Part shown: positions 1 through 7,071 of the stretch, piece after piece | How the letters are laid out: each line of letters opens with the position of its first letter | Numbering within the stretch: the first letter of the stretch is position 1 | Source of the DNA: JAIEPT01 sp038217425 | GTDB lineage: Bacteria > Planctomycetota > Planctomycetia > Gemmatales > Gemmataceae | Direction of reading: 5' to 3' | Assembly: GCA_038217425.1 (NCBI GenBank) | Contig: JBBQPM010000083.1 | Span: 1 to 28,506, forward strand | Length of the DNA: 28,506 bases | Program-made: the position numbers and the translations under genes | Notes under the pieces: model-generated | What the model was told of the DNA's origin: nothing | The model's input: the letters and a program-made list of their open reading frames with translations, nothing else | Database searches by the model: none

Positions 1-242
1 CGATGTAGCCCGGCGGGGGCAAAGGGAGGTAGCCACGGGTGGAGCGCAGCGGAACCCGTGGAAAGACGCGCCTCCGGAGGGGCGGTCGGCGGACAAACGT
101 CGGCCAAAAACTTAGCTCGGGGCACGACATGATCGATGTGAAAGGTCGCCTCTTGGCCAAGTTGAGACAGGCCGCAATATTCACACCGATTACCGGCGCG
201 TGACACGATCGCTTCGCGTAAGTCATTCGGGATGTCCCTCAT
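1..242 (-). CDS. HNH endonuclease-like protein, N-terminal fragment, probably disrupted
   Basis: Reading the minus strand from ATG at 242, the frame is open to the window edge and begins MRDIPNDLREAIVSRAGNRC, then shows EYCGLS, which supplies a CxxC zinc pair, and HIDHVVPRAK, which supplies the first histidines of an HNH nuclease. Known HNH proteins of this type continue with a Gly-rich turn, DNL and a second Cys pair. Here the sequence after PRAK (below about position 112) is instead a Pro/Ala-rich stretch encoded by a palindromic repeat (33-61), so the distal Asn, His and Cys residues are missing within the window. The start overlaps the stop of the small upstream gene by ATGA (239-242), so the two are translationally coupled. 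A disrupted gene is my reading; the remainder lies outside the window, so an intact variant cannot be excluded. Confidence 0.6.
   Translation of the reverse strand, partial: MRDIPNDLREAIVSRAGNRCEYCGLSQLGQEATFHIDHVVPRAKFLADVCPPTAPPEARLSTGSAALHPWLPPFAPAGLH
33..61. repeat. Palindromic (REP-like) repeat inside the HNH frame
   Basis: CCACGGGT at 33-40 is perfectly complementary to ACCCGTGG at 54-61, with a 13-base GC-rich loop. A second short dyad, CGCCTCCGGAGGGGCG, lies at 68-83. The hairpin is read in frame by the HNH fragment. Its form is that of a dispersed palindromic element, but only one copy is in this window, so its repetitive nature is an inference. Confidence 0.55.
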
Positions 243-448
243 GACGCCAATCGCTCGGCGCGTAAGCGCAGCAGTGCGAGAAACTCTACCAGATTAACCA
301 GGCCTTCCGCTTCCGCTCGTTCGAGCGCGGTCAGCGCTTGACCCGAATCTTGACGGTCTAGCAAATTCTGCAAGCGAGCGGCTACTGCATCGGGTAAGCG
401 CATGCGGGCTAAATCGGCCGGCAGATCGACGTCGAGGGTCAATGTCAT
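239..448 (-). CDS. Small hypothetical protein, partner of the HNH gene
   Basis: The product is 69 residues from ATG at 448, chosen because GGAG lies six bases upstream; the in-frame ATG at 478 has no ribosome binding site. The sequence starts MTLTLDVDLPADLARMRLPD and has a helical C-terminus with LTALERAEAEGLVNLVEFLA. Small proteins with a TLxLxLPxxL start and a LTxxERAExExLVxxxxLLxLLxxRAR tail are often found directly upstream of HNH nuclease genes in planctomycetes and cyanobacteria (recalled from known genomes, not searched). The ATGA overlap with the HNH fragment fits that pairing. An antitoxin or nuclease-control role is possible but unproven. No DNA-binding motif is recognised. Confidence 0.65.
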   Translation of the reverse strand: MTLTLDVDLPADLARMRLPDAVAARLQNLLDRQDSGQALTALERAEAEGLVNLVEFLALLRLRAERLAS

Positions 449-508
449 CGGAAACTCCGTCAGGTATGTTTCCCTCATTGTAACGGATCGCTAGCGATCG
501 TTGCAAAC

Positions 509-2149
509 TCACGCCGCGGCCTTGGGCGCCGTCTTTTGCTCGAAGATTTCCTTCAGCAGCCGGCGATATTCGTTCTGCATCGCTGCGTGCGTGCCGGGCT
601 GGACCTTCGTCACCGCGCGCAACACCATCTCGCTCGGCGTCAGGTCGAGCAGACCTTTGATCGACGTCTCGCCCAGCACCTCGCGGCGCGTCTGTCTCAG
701 CTTGCGGCCCGCCTCCTGCATGTCGGCCATGAGCGCGTCGAAATTCATGTGGATCGGCGCCTTGATGTCGACCACCGCGTTCACGAAGCCCTTCGAGAAG
801 TTGATCACGTTCTTGATCTGGCCGTTGGGCAAGATGTGCAAACGCCCCAGGTCGTCGCGGATCTGCGTCGAACGGATGCTGACCGCCTCGACGCGCCCCT
901 GCGAATCGCCGATCTGCACGATGTCGCCCACCAGGTATTGATTCTCGAACAGAATGAAGAATCCCGAGACGACGTCGGTCACCAGACTCTGGGCGCCCAG
1001 GCCGCCTGCCAGGCCGAGGATGCTCGCTCCCGCCAGGATCGGCGTGGTCGGCAGGCCCATCGTCTGCAGCATCATGATGCCGCTGCCGAAGTAGAGCGTG
1101 TACTGCACCATCGATTGCAAGAGCGGCACCAGCGTCAGGCCCTTCTGGTCGAGCGTGCGATCTTCGCGGTACATGCCGAACGCTTCGTTGAGGAGCACTT
1201 GCAGCAACTCGATGAGAACGCGGGTGGCGAAGAAGATGGCGATGCACTCGGCGATGTTTTTGCCGTAATGTTCGAAGAAGTGAATGTCGCTGAGGACTTC
1301 GATGAGGCGCGACGCGACCAGGACGTAGACGATCCCTTCGAAGCAGTGCTCGGCGAAGTGGAAGAGTCGGGTGAAGCGTTCCCAGTAACGTTTGAGCGAT
1401 TCGCGCTGCAGATGCCGTTCGCCTTGAATCGCGAGCACGTGCAGGATCGAGCGGAAAGCGAGCGTGATGAGGCGTGCGAAGAGGACCATGGCCATGAGCC
1501 GGCCGACGAAGCGGATGCCGCGTTTGCCGCCGGTCCAGTCGAGTTGATCGATGAGCAGATACAGACCGATGACGAACGCGGCGGCGTCGATCGTGCGCCG
1601 CAACCAGACGAACCAGCCCTGAATCGTCTTCCGCCGACTGTGGGGCAAGTGATGCTGCGGGCCGTCGTCGTGCGCGCTTTCCTCGGCCGCATCTTCCGCG
1701 TCGGCCCAGCTGCGGACGCCCAGATGGATCTGCAACAAGTAACGCAGCGCGAGCCGACGCACGAACCAGACAACAACGAGGATCGCAATCATTTTGCCCA
1801 GGACGATGCCCCAGGCGATCATCTGTTCGGGGGTGAGCTGTTGATAGAGGTCGGCGAGGTCGAGCCGAACATCCCTGCCTGTCAGATGATACCCGGCGCC
1901 GAAGACGAGGGCGGCGAGCATGGCCAGCACGGTGCACCAGAAGATCATTGAACGGAAACTGCGGGCGGCTTCTTCGGTGAAACCTTCGACGCGGTGCAGG
2001 CCGACCCAGCGCGAGAGACGATCGCCCCCTTGCAGCAGCAGCGAGCGCGCACAGAACGACGCCAGCAGCACGAGGGCGAGCAGGCCATGCACGCACACGA
2101 GGTTGGCGAGTAGTCGTTCGTCGAAGAGCAGATCGAGCCCGGCGCGCAT
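509..2149 (-). CDS. MscS-family mechanosensitive ion channel
   Basis: A 546-residue multi-span inner membrane protein that probably releases solutes under hypo-osmotic shock. The start is the ATG at 2149 because AAGGAGG lies five bases upstream; an ATG six codons earlier would overlap this site. Hydrophobic segments lie near residues 13-38, 68-88, 109-131, 187-204, 214-236, 270-288, 298-320, 345-362 and 370-402. The last contains the Gly/Ala-rich pore helix of MscS (GASILGLAGGLGAQSLVTD, 373-391), followed by the FFILFENQYLVGDIVQIGD signature of the beta domain. A histidine- and acid-rich cytoplasmic loop lies at about 148-172. It is nearly twice the length of E. coli MscS because of the additional N-terminal helices, as in other large MscS relatives. 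Family assignment is firm; gating behaviour is not predictable. Confidence 0.92.
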   Translation of the reverse strand: MRAGLDLLFDERLLANLVCVHGLLALVLLASFCARSLLLQGGDRLSRWVGLHRVEGFTEEAARSFRSMIFWCTVLAMLAALVFGAGYHLTGRDVRLDLADLYQQLTPEQMIAWGIVLGKMIAILVVVWFVRRLALRYLLQIHLGVRSWADAEDAAEESAHDDGPQHHLPHSRRKTIQGWFVWLRRTIDAAAFVIGLYLLIDQLDWTGGKRGIRFVGRLMAMVLFARLITLAFRSILHVLAIQGERHLQRESLKRYWERFTRLFHFAEHCFEGIVYVLVASRLIEVLSDIHFFEHYGKNIAECIAIFFATRVLIELLQVLLNEAFGMYREDRTLDQKGLTLVPLLQSMVQYTLYFGSGIMMLQTMGLPTTPILAGASILGLAGGLGAQSLVTDVVSGFFILFENQYLVGDIVQIGDSQGRVEAVSIRSTQIRDDLGRLHILPNGQIKNVINFSKGFVNAVVDIKAPIHMNFDALMADMQEAGRKLRQTRREVLGETSIKGLLDLTPSEMVLRAVTKVQPGTHAAMQNEYRRLLKEIFEQKTAPKAAA

Positions 2150-2183
2150 GCAGCCCTCCTTGGCCAACTCGCGAGAGACGCTA

Positions 2184-2213
2184 AAGTTACCGGGAATGCC
2201 CGCTTTAAGTCAA
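2184..2213 (-). promoter_or_regulatory. Possible promoter of the MscS gene
   Basis: On the minus strand, TTGACT (2213-2208) and TAACTT (2189-2184) are 18 bases apart, about 35 bases upstream of the ATG at 2149. The -35 is good and the -10 weak. The 2150-2351 divergent region holds nothing else that I can identify. Confidence 0.35.
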
Positions 2214-2351
2214 GGGCAGCGATAACTCACCCGTGCAAAAGAGCGCGCCAGGGAGAAGCGGAAGGGTTCATTCCGCTCGTCGCGCCGCAATTTCCGATTG
2301 CAATTCGCCCTCGGCTCACGCAAACTGAATCCATCCTCCGGAGACCCGAAT

Positions 2352-3284
2352 ATGACGATCGCACGCCGAACTTTTCTGCAGACCAGCATTGCCGCCGCGG
2401 CGCTGCCCAAAATGGCCCAGGCCCAGGCGCCTCCGCCCCCGCCGCGCGCGACCGAGTTCAAGGTCGCGTGCATGACGCTTCCCTATTCGCAGTTTCCGTT
2501 CCTGCGCGCGCTCGCGGGGCTTCGGCACGCGGGGTATCGCTACGTGGCGTTGGGGACTTCACATCTGGAGACGGCGGGGCAGAAGCCGGCGCCGATCTTG
2601 TCCACGACCGCGTCGGCCGACGATGCCCGCGACGTCGCCAAGAAATGTCGCGATCTCGGACTCGAACCCCTCATGATGTTCGCGACCGTTTACCCCGACG
2701 GCATGAACGGCCTCGAAGTGCATCGACAACGCATTCTCCAGGCCGCGGCGGCCGGCATTCCGCAGCTGCTGACCTTCGCGCGCAACGGCCAATCTGACGT
2801 CAAGATGCTCGTCGAACGTCTCAAGCAACTCGCGCCGCTGGCACGCGATAACAACGTCACCGTCGTCTTCAAACAGCACGGCGGCAACACCGGCACGGGC
2901 GAAGAGTGCGCCGCCATCGTCCGCGAGGTCGACCATCCGAACATTCGCCTGAATTACGACGCGGGCAACGTCATGGACTACACGCAGGGGAAGGTGAATC
3001 CGCTCGCGGACCTGGAAAAGTGCGTCAATATCGTCCACAGCTTTTGCATCAAGGACCATCGCCGCGGCCCGACCCGATCGGCGGACTGTGGCCCCGGCCT
3101 CGGCGAGATCGACCATTACCGCCTGCTCAACCTCGTCAGCACCCAGGGCCGAACGATTTCGCTTTGCTGCGAAAACATCTCCGCGCCGGGCGTGGCCAGG
3201 CCTACCCGTGCCGAAGACGTCGATGCTCTCGCTCGGCGGGCACGGGAGTTTCTCGAACTCGTGATCCGGGGGTTGCAGCCGTGA
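2352..3284 (+). CDS. Tat-exported sugar phosphate isomerase/epimerase-like TIM-barrel protein
   Basis: A 310-residue protein. The start at 2352 is chosen because it gives a twin-arginine signal, ARRTFLQTSIAAAALPKMAQA (residues 4-24), with GGAG eight bases upstream; an earlier in-frame ATG at 2298 would put extra polar residues in front of it. A proline run (29-31) follows the signal. The body resembles the xylose-isomerase-like/AP-endonuclease-2 TIM-barrel superfamily: KQHGGNTGTGEECA (174-187), LNYDAGNVMDY (200-210) and FCIKDHR (231-237) are strand ends that would carry metal-binding residues. Many family members have Glu where this one has Lys174-Gln175, so the metal site may differ. The substrate is unknown. 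It overlaps fumarylacetoacetase by GTGA, suggesting joint expression, although export to the periplasm would separate the two enzymes. Confidence 0.82.
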   Translation: MTIARRTFLQTSIAAAALPKMAQAQAPPPPPRATEFKVACMTLPYSQFPFLRALAGLRHAGYRYVALGTSHLETAGQKPAPILSTTASADDARDVAKKCRDLGLEPLMMFATVYPDGMNGLEVHRQRILQAAAAGIPQLLTFARNGQSDVKMLVERLKQLAPLARDNNVTVVFKQHGGNTGTGEECAAIVREVDHPNIRLNYDAGNVMDYTQGKVNPLADLEKCVNIVHSFCIKDHRRGPTRSADCGPGLGEIDHYRLLNLVSTQGRTISLCCENISAPGVARPTRAEDVDALARRAREFLELVIRGLQP

Positions 3285-4522
3285 AAGCCCTTGTGCCGAT
3301 CGCCGACGATTCGCCGTTTCCGCTCGAGAACCTCCCCTGGGGCGCGTTCACCCGGCCCGGGGAGTCGCGTATTCGCCTGGGCGTCGCTCTGGGCGATTGG
3401 GTCGTCGATCTGGCCTGGCTTGCGCAGCATGGCTTGCTCCCGACGCAGCAGCTGCCCGGCGATTACTTTTTGCATCAAGAATCGCTGAATGATTTTCTGG
3501 GCCGCGGTCCGGACGTGTGGCGCGAAGTCCGGATGCTCCTCACGCATCTGCTGAGCGACGCCGGCCCCGACGCCGTGCGCGCGTCGCTTGTGCCGCGCGG
3601 CGAAGTCACGATGCGGCTGCCGATGCGGATCGGGGATTACACTGACTTCTACTCCTCGCGCGAACATGCGACCAACGTCGGCACGCTCATGCGCGGGCCG
3701 GAGAATGCGCTGTCGTCCAACTGGCTCCATCTGCCGATCGCGTATCATGGCCGATCCAGTTCGATCGTCCTTTCGGGAACCGACGTACGTCGGCCGTGGG
3801 GGCAGATCGCAGCCGACGTCTTCGCGCCGTCGCGCCGGCTCGATTACGAACTCGAACTTGGCTGCGTCATCGGGCCGGGCAACGTCCTCGGCACGCCGAT
3901 CGCTGCTGCCGACGCATCGCAGCACATTTTCGGCTTCGTGCTCGTGAACGACTGGAGCGCGCGCGATCATCAAAAGTGGGAATATCAACCGCTGGGGCCG
4001 TTCCTGTCGAAGAATTTTGCGACGTCGATCTCGCCATGGATCGTGCCGCTGGAGGCCCTGCAGCCGTTCCGCGTCGCCGGGCCTGTGCAAGCCCCCGAGC
4101 CATTGCCGTATCTGCGTACGAAGGAGCCCTGGAACTTCGATCTGCATTTGGAAGTTTCGCTGCAGACGGCGACGTCGCGGCAACGATTGTCGCTGGGAAA
4201 TGCGAAGTATCTTTACTGGAACATCTGCCAGCAGATCGCACACCACACGGTCGGAGGGTGCAATCTGCAGCCGGGCGATCTGCTTGCCTCGGGGACGATC
4301 AGCGGGCCGGAGCGCGAGATGCTCGGCTGTCTTCTGGAGCGAACTCGCGGCGGCGCCGAGCCGATTGCCCTTGCCGACGGCACGACGCGCACGTTCCTGG
4401 AGGACGGCGACGTGGTGACCATGACGGGTTGGTGCACGGGTTCGGGGGTTCGCATCGGCTTCGGCGAAGTGACGGGTCGCGTGCTAGCCGCTTGCCGGGA
4501 GCCCGGTCGTCCTGTAGATTAA
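3281..4522 (+). CDS. fahA: Fumarylacetoacetase
   Basis: Hydrolyses fumarylacetoacetate to fumarate and acetoacetate, the last step of tyrosine/homogentisate degradation in the cytoplasm. The product is 413 residues, close to the usual length of about 420. The GTG start at 3281 is chosen because the protein then begins MKALVPIADDSPFPLENLPW, as in the family, with a GGGGG upstream; GTGA overlaps the previous stop. Residues that correspond to mouse FAH active-site positions are present with the same spacing: metal ligands Asp122, Glu190, Glu192 and Asp224; catalytic His129; substrate-binding Tyr124, Arg138, Gln231 and Lys244. No homogentisate dioxygenase or hydroxyphenylpyruvate dioxygenase gene is in this window, so the rest of the pathway would be elsewhere. 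Confidence 0.95.
   Translation: MKALVPIADDSPFPLENLPWGAFTRPGESRIRLGVALGDWVVDLAWLAQHGLLPTQQLPGDYFLHQESLNDFLGRGPDVWREVRMLLTHLLSDAGPDAVRASLVPRGEVTMRLPMRIGDYTDFYSSREHATNVGTLMRGPENALSSNWLHLPIAYHGRSSSIVLSGTDVRRPWGQIAADVFAPSRRLDYELELGCVIGPGNVLGTPIAAADASQHIFGFVLVNDWSARDHQKWEYQPLGPFLSKNFATSISPWIVPLEALQPFRVAGPVQAPEPLPYLRTKEPWNFDLHLEVSLQTATSRQRLSLGNAKYLYWNICQQIAHHTVGGCNLQPGDLLASGTISGPEREMLGCLLERTRGGAEPIALADGTTRTFLEDGDVVTMTGWCTGSGVRIGFGEVTGRVLAACREPGRPVD
4492..4520 (+). promoter_or_regulatory. Predicted rpsT promoter
   Basis: TTGCCG at 4492-4497 and TAGATT at 4515-4520 are separated by 17 bases and lie inside the 3' end of the fumarylacetoacetase gene. The predicted start of transcription near 4527 would leave a leader of roughly 38 bases before the rpsT ATG. 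Each hexamer matches the sigma-70-type consensus at four of six positions. Confidence 0.5.
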
Positions 4523-4564
4523 ATGTTTGCAAAATCCATCGGCTGTCCGTGCAAAGGGTAGTTC

Positions 4565-4843
4565 ATGCCTCATTCACCAAGTGCCAAGAAGCGAATCCGC
4601 CAGTACGAGAAGCGCCGCGTCCGTAACAAGGCGGTCCTCAAGGGAATCAAGAAGCAGGTCAAGGCGACTCTGGAAGCGCTGGAGGCGACCGATCCTGCAA
4701 AGCTCCAGGAAGAGCTCAAGAAAGCCGCCAAGCAGCTCGACAAGGCTGCGTCGAAGAAGGTGATTCACAAGAACCAGGCGGCTCGCAGAAAGTCGCAGCT
4801 GGCGCGCCTGGCGAACGCGAAAACCGCTGCCGCCAAGGCATAG
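4565..4843 (+). CDS. rpsT: 30S ribosomal protein S20
   Basis: A 92-residue, strongly basic protein that binds 16S rRNA in the small subunit. The N-terminus MPHSPSAKKRIRQYEKRRVR has the SAKKRIRQ and RN(K)A pattern typical of S20, and HKNQAARRKSQLARLAN is the conserved C-terminal helix with the KNxAARxKSxLxxxxN signature. Length is within the usual range (about 85-95). AAAGGG lies a few bases upstream of the ATG. It is a single-gene unit bounded by its own predicted promoter and by a hairpin downstream. Confidence 0.96.
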   Translation: MPHSPSAKKRIRQYEKRRVRNKAVLKGIKKQVKATLEALEATDPAKLQEELKKAAKQLDKAASKKVIHKNQAARRKSQLARLANAKTAAAKA

Positions 4844-4857
4844 TCGTGTTCGAGCCG

Positions 4858-4894
4858 GCAGCGCGAGCAAGGACGTCAATCCTTCTCGCGCTGC
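4858..4894. terminator. Long hairpin between convergent rpsT and response regulator genes
   Basis: GCAGCGCGAG and AAGGA on the left pair with TCCTT and CTCGCGCTGC on the right, leaving one bulged C (4868) and a six-base loop CGTCAA (4874-4879). The 15-bp stem lies in the 66-bp gap between two convergent stop codons, so it can act for both strands. There is no clear T-run on either side, so it may be a bidirectional terminator or an RNA 3'-end stabiliser. Confidence 0.65.
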
Positions 4895-4909
4895 GGGCTC
4901 CTGCCGCTT

Positions 4910-5599
4910 TCACATCGTCGGCTGCACCGATTGAAATAGATCCGCGACTCGCACGCGTAATCCCAACGCGATGCGGTACAGCGTCTCGATCGACGCCGAG
5001 TTTTTCCCCAATTCGATCTGCGACAAGTATCCTAGCGACACGTCGGTCCGCTTCGCCATCTCCGCCAGGGTGAGTCCCAACGCCTTGCGCCGTTCGCGGA
5101 TGGCGGTGCCGATCTGCTCGCGCAGCACCTTTTCCGACAGACGCAACAGCCCGCGGTTCTCCAGACAGCGCATCACCGTCCGCTTCAAGACTTCCAACTC
5201 GAACGGCTTCGGGATGTAGTCGTAGGTGTGCGACCTGAGGCAATGCAGGGCGCTGTCGATCGACGGGAAAGCGGTCACGACGATGACGCTGGCTTCTTGC
5301 TGATGATCGCGGATTAGATCGAGCATGTACTGCGGCTCAAGCCCAGGGATCACGTAGTCGAGAATGATGACGTGATACTTCTGAGAGCGCAAATAACGAT
5401 CCATGATGGTGGGATCCCAGACCGGCTCGACCTGCAGATCGTTCTGCGCGAGCGCCGCCTGAATTAACTTGGCGATCACCGGATCGTCGTCGAGGACGAG
5501 GATCTTGACTTCGCTGCCGCTGAGCAACCACGCCGATTCGGGAGCCTGCCCTTCCGGTTTATCGAGAACGTCGACGGACGTCGCATCATACGAACGCAT
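4910..5599 (-). CDS. Response regulator with receiver domain and Cro/C1-type HTH output
   Basis: A 229-residue protein. A receiver domain spans about residues 31-147: acidic cluster Asp37-Asp39, phospho-acceptor Asp81 in the strand IILDYV, Thr109, and Lys131 in the IPKPFE turn. The C-terminus (about 164-222) is an HTH_3/XRE domain containing RERRKALGLTLAEMAKRTDV and LGYLSQIELGKNSASIETL. This pairing is less common than OmpR or NarL outputs; a receiver plus XRE domain suggests a phosphorylation-controlled repressor. The N-terminal 30 residues are a polar extension. GGAG lies eight bases before the ATG. It follows the histidine kinase gene by 12 bases, so the pair is one operon and likely a cognate two-component system. 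Confidence 0.9.
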   Translation of the reverse strand: MRSYDATSVDVLDKPEGQAPESAWLLSGSEVKILVLDDDPVIAKLIQAALAQNDLQVEPVWDPTIMDRYLRSQKYHVIILDYVIPGLEPQYMLDLIRDHQQEASVIVVTAFPSIDSALHCLRSHTYDYIPKPFELEVLKRTVMRCLENRGLLRLSEKVLREQIGTAIRERRKALGLTLAEMAKRTDVSLGYLSQIELGKNSASIETLYRIALGLRVRVADLFQSVQPTM

Positions 5600-5611
5600 G
5601 AGTATCGCTCC

Positions 5612-6892
5612 TTAGCGAGGCAGGTTCGCCTTCGCTGTCATCTTGCTGGTAATTTCTTCGAGGGTCGCTTGTACGGCCGGCACGTGCCCCACGCTGGGCA
5701 AATACAGGCTTACGAGCGTCCCGGACGGAACTGCGCGCTGAAAGCGTAATCCCGCCTGGGAGGCTCGGAGGATGCCGTAGGCGACGGCCAAGCCGAGCCC
5801 GCGGTGGCGGGTTTTGGTGCTGAAAAAGAGTTCGCGAAAAAGTTTCTCGCGATGTTCCGGAGCGATGCCGACGCCGTCGTCCTGGATTTGAATCTCCACG
5901 TACGCGCCCGCTTTGGCCGAGCCGATCAGGTCCAGGCAATCGTGCTGCGTCAGCTCGACGGTTTGGCCGCGCACCGTGACTCGACCGTTATCGCCGCGGA
6001 GGGCGTCGACGGCGTTGCTCAGAAGCTGCACGAACAGCTGCTTAAGGGCGCCGGCGTCGACCAGCACGCGCGGCAAACGGTTCGGAATCTGCACATCGAA
6101 TGCCGCAGACTTCACGCCCGTTTTCTTCAGGTTGCCGATCTCCTCGTGCAAAATCAGCGCCGCATCGCTCGGCTGCGACGTCGGCGGCGGGAATTTTCGG
6201 CTGAAGGTCTGCAGCATCTGCACCCATTGCGCCCCTTTCCGCGCCGAGGTCCACACCTCCTTGAGAAATCCGTAGTGTTGGTCGTCCGTGGAAATCTGCG
6301 ACAGAATCAATTCGGAAAACCCCAGCACGCCGGTGAGGACGTTCCCGAAGTCGTGAGCCACTCGACTACAGATGGCGATCGCCTGGTTCATGTCGCGGTC
6401 GAGTTGCGCCTTCTCGATGCCGAGCATCCAGGCGGGATGTTTGGACGACGTCGTCAGGCGCCGAAACAGCGTTTGTCCCGCCATGAACATCAACCCGCGA
6501 TCCTCTGCCTCCCACGACTTGTCCAGTTTGCGAGCGGCGCCGAAGATCCAGGACACTCCGCAACCCGGCGTCATCAAGGGCGTCAAGAGCCAGTGCCGAT
6601 TCGCGCCTTCCTCCGTCAGGATCGCCGAGTGGTTCTGACGCAGTTCCTCGAGCGTCTTGTTCGACTGCCGCCAGGCGATGGTCGGTCGCGGCGGAACTTG
6701 AAAACAGACCGTGGGTATTCCCTCCAGCGGGCCCCACACCCCGACGGCCGACACCTCCAATAACTGCTGCAACTCGGCGAGCAAAACCTCCGGCGCGGCT
6801 TCCTCGCCCGCCGGCTGGTTCAGCCAATGCGCGAGCGCTTCGAAGATCCGTACGGAGCGGCTCACGTCCTGTTTAGGAGGCATGTCGTGCAT
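5612..6892 (-). CDS. Soluble sensor histidine kinase
   Basis: A 426-residue protein without membrane segments, so it senses a cytoplasmic signal. The N-terminus (about 36-147) looks like a GAF-type sensor region by pattern and length, though no ligand residues can be named. The dimerisation/phosphoacceptor helix has SRVAHDFGNVLTGVLGFSEL with His180, a variant of the HDFNN-type H-box. The ATPase domain has the N box LLSNAVDALRG (Asn293), the G1 box DDGVGI (338-343), an F box (LFRELFFSTK) and the G2 box RGLGLAVAYG (364-373). The ATG at 6892 has AAAGG upstream; an ATG three codons later is also possible. It is the first gene of the two-gene operon with the HTH response regulator. Confidence 0.9.
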   Translation of the reverse strand: MHDMPPKQDVSRSVRIFEALAHWLNQPAGEEAAPEVLLAELQQLLEVSAVGVWGPLEGIPTVCFQVPPRPTIAWRQSNKTLEELRQNHSAILTEEGANRHWLLTPLMTPGCGVSWIFGAARKLDKSWEAEDRGLMFMAGQTLFRRLTTSSKHPAWMLGIEKAQLDRDMNQAIAICSRVAHDFGNVLTGVLGFSELILSQISTDDQHYGFLKEVWTSARKGAQWVQMLQTFSRKFPPPTSQPSDAALILHEEIGNLKKTGVKSAAFDVQIPNRLPRVLVDAGALKQLFVQLLSNAVDALRGDNGRVTVRGQTVELTQHDCLDLIGSAKAGAYVEIQIQDDGVGIAPEHREKLFRELFFSTKTRHRGLGLAVAYGILRASQAGLRFQRAVPSGTLVSLYLPSVGHVPAVQATLEEITSKMTAKANLPR

Positions 6893-6979
6893 ACCCGAAC
6901 CTTTGGCGAATAGAATAGAAGTTCACTCGGTGTCCTGGTCGACATGAGCAGACGACGCACGGATTTCGCTGCCACCAGA

Positions 6980-7010
6980 ATTATACGCCCGTTATTTCCC
7001 GGGTGTAACG
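6980..7010 (-). promoter_or_regulatory. Kinase/regulator operon promoter with overlapping 21-bp dyad
   Basis: On the minus strand GTTACA (7009-7004) and a perfect TATAAT (6985-6980) are 18 bases apart, giving a leader of about 80 bases before the kinase ATG at 6892. Over the -35 and most of the spacer lies a dyad at 6990-7010: CGTTA, two bases, a central CCCGGG core, and TAACG. The placement is that of a repressor operator. The protein binding it is unknown; the XRE-domain regulator of the same operon is the obvious candidate. Confidence 0.55.
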
Positions 7011-7071
7011 CCCTCTTGCAATTTTCTTTCTTGTTTTACACGAAATTTATTCACATCTGGCATGAAACTCT

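Noticed and set aside
536..1951. Long plus-strand frame opposite the MscS gene
   Set aside because: Antisense frame made of Asp, Glu, Arg and His repeats from GC codon bias; no ribosome binding site or family pattern.
294..2096. Long minus-strand reading frame of 600 codons inside the MscS gene
   Set aside because: It is an Arg/Pro/Ala-rich alternative frame of a high-GC gene with no recognisable domain; the frame at 509-2149 has clear MscS motifs and a strong ribosome binding site.
4858..4894. The rpsT downstream hairpin as a small RNA gene
   Set aside because: A simple bidirectional terminator between convergent genes explains it; there is no independent promoter.
7016..7070. A promoter for truD in the A+T-rich leader
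   Set aside because: TTGCAA at 7016-7021 has no acceptable -10 at 16-18 bases; other pairings match at three positions or fewer, so none is listed.
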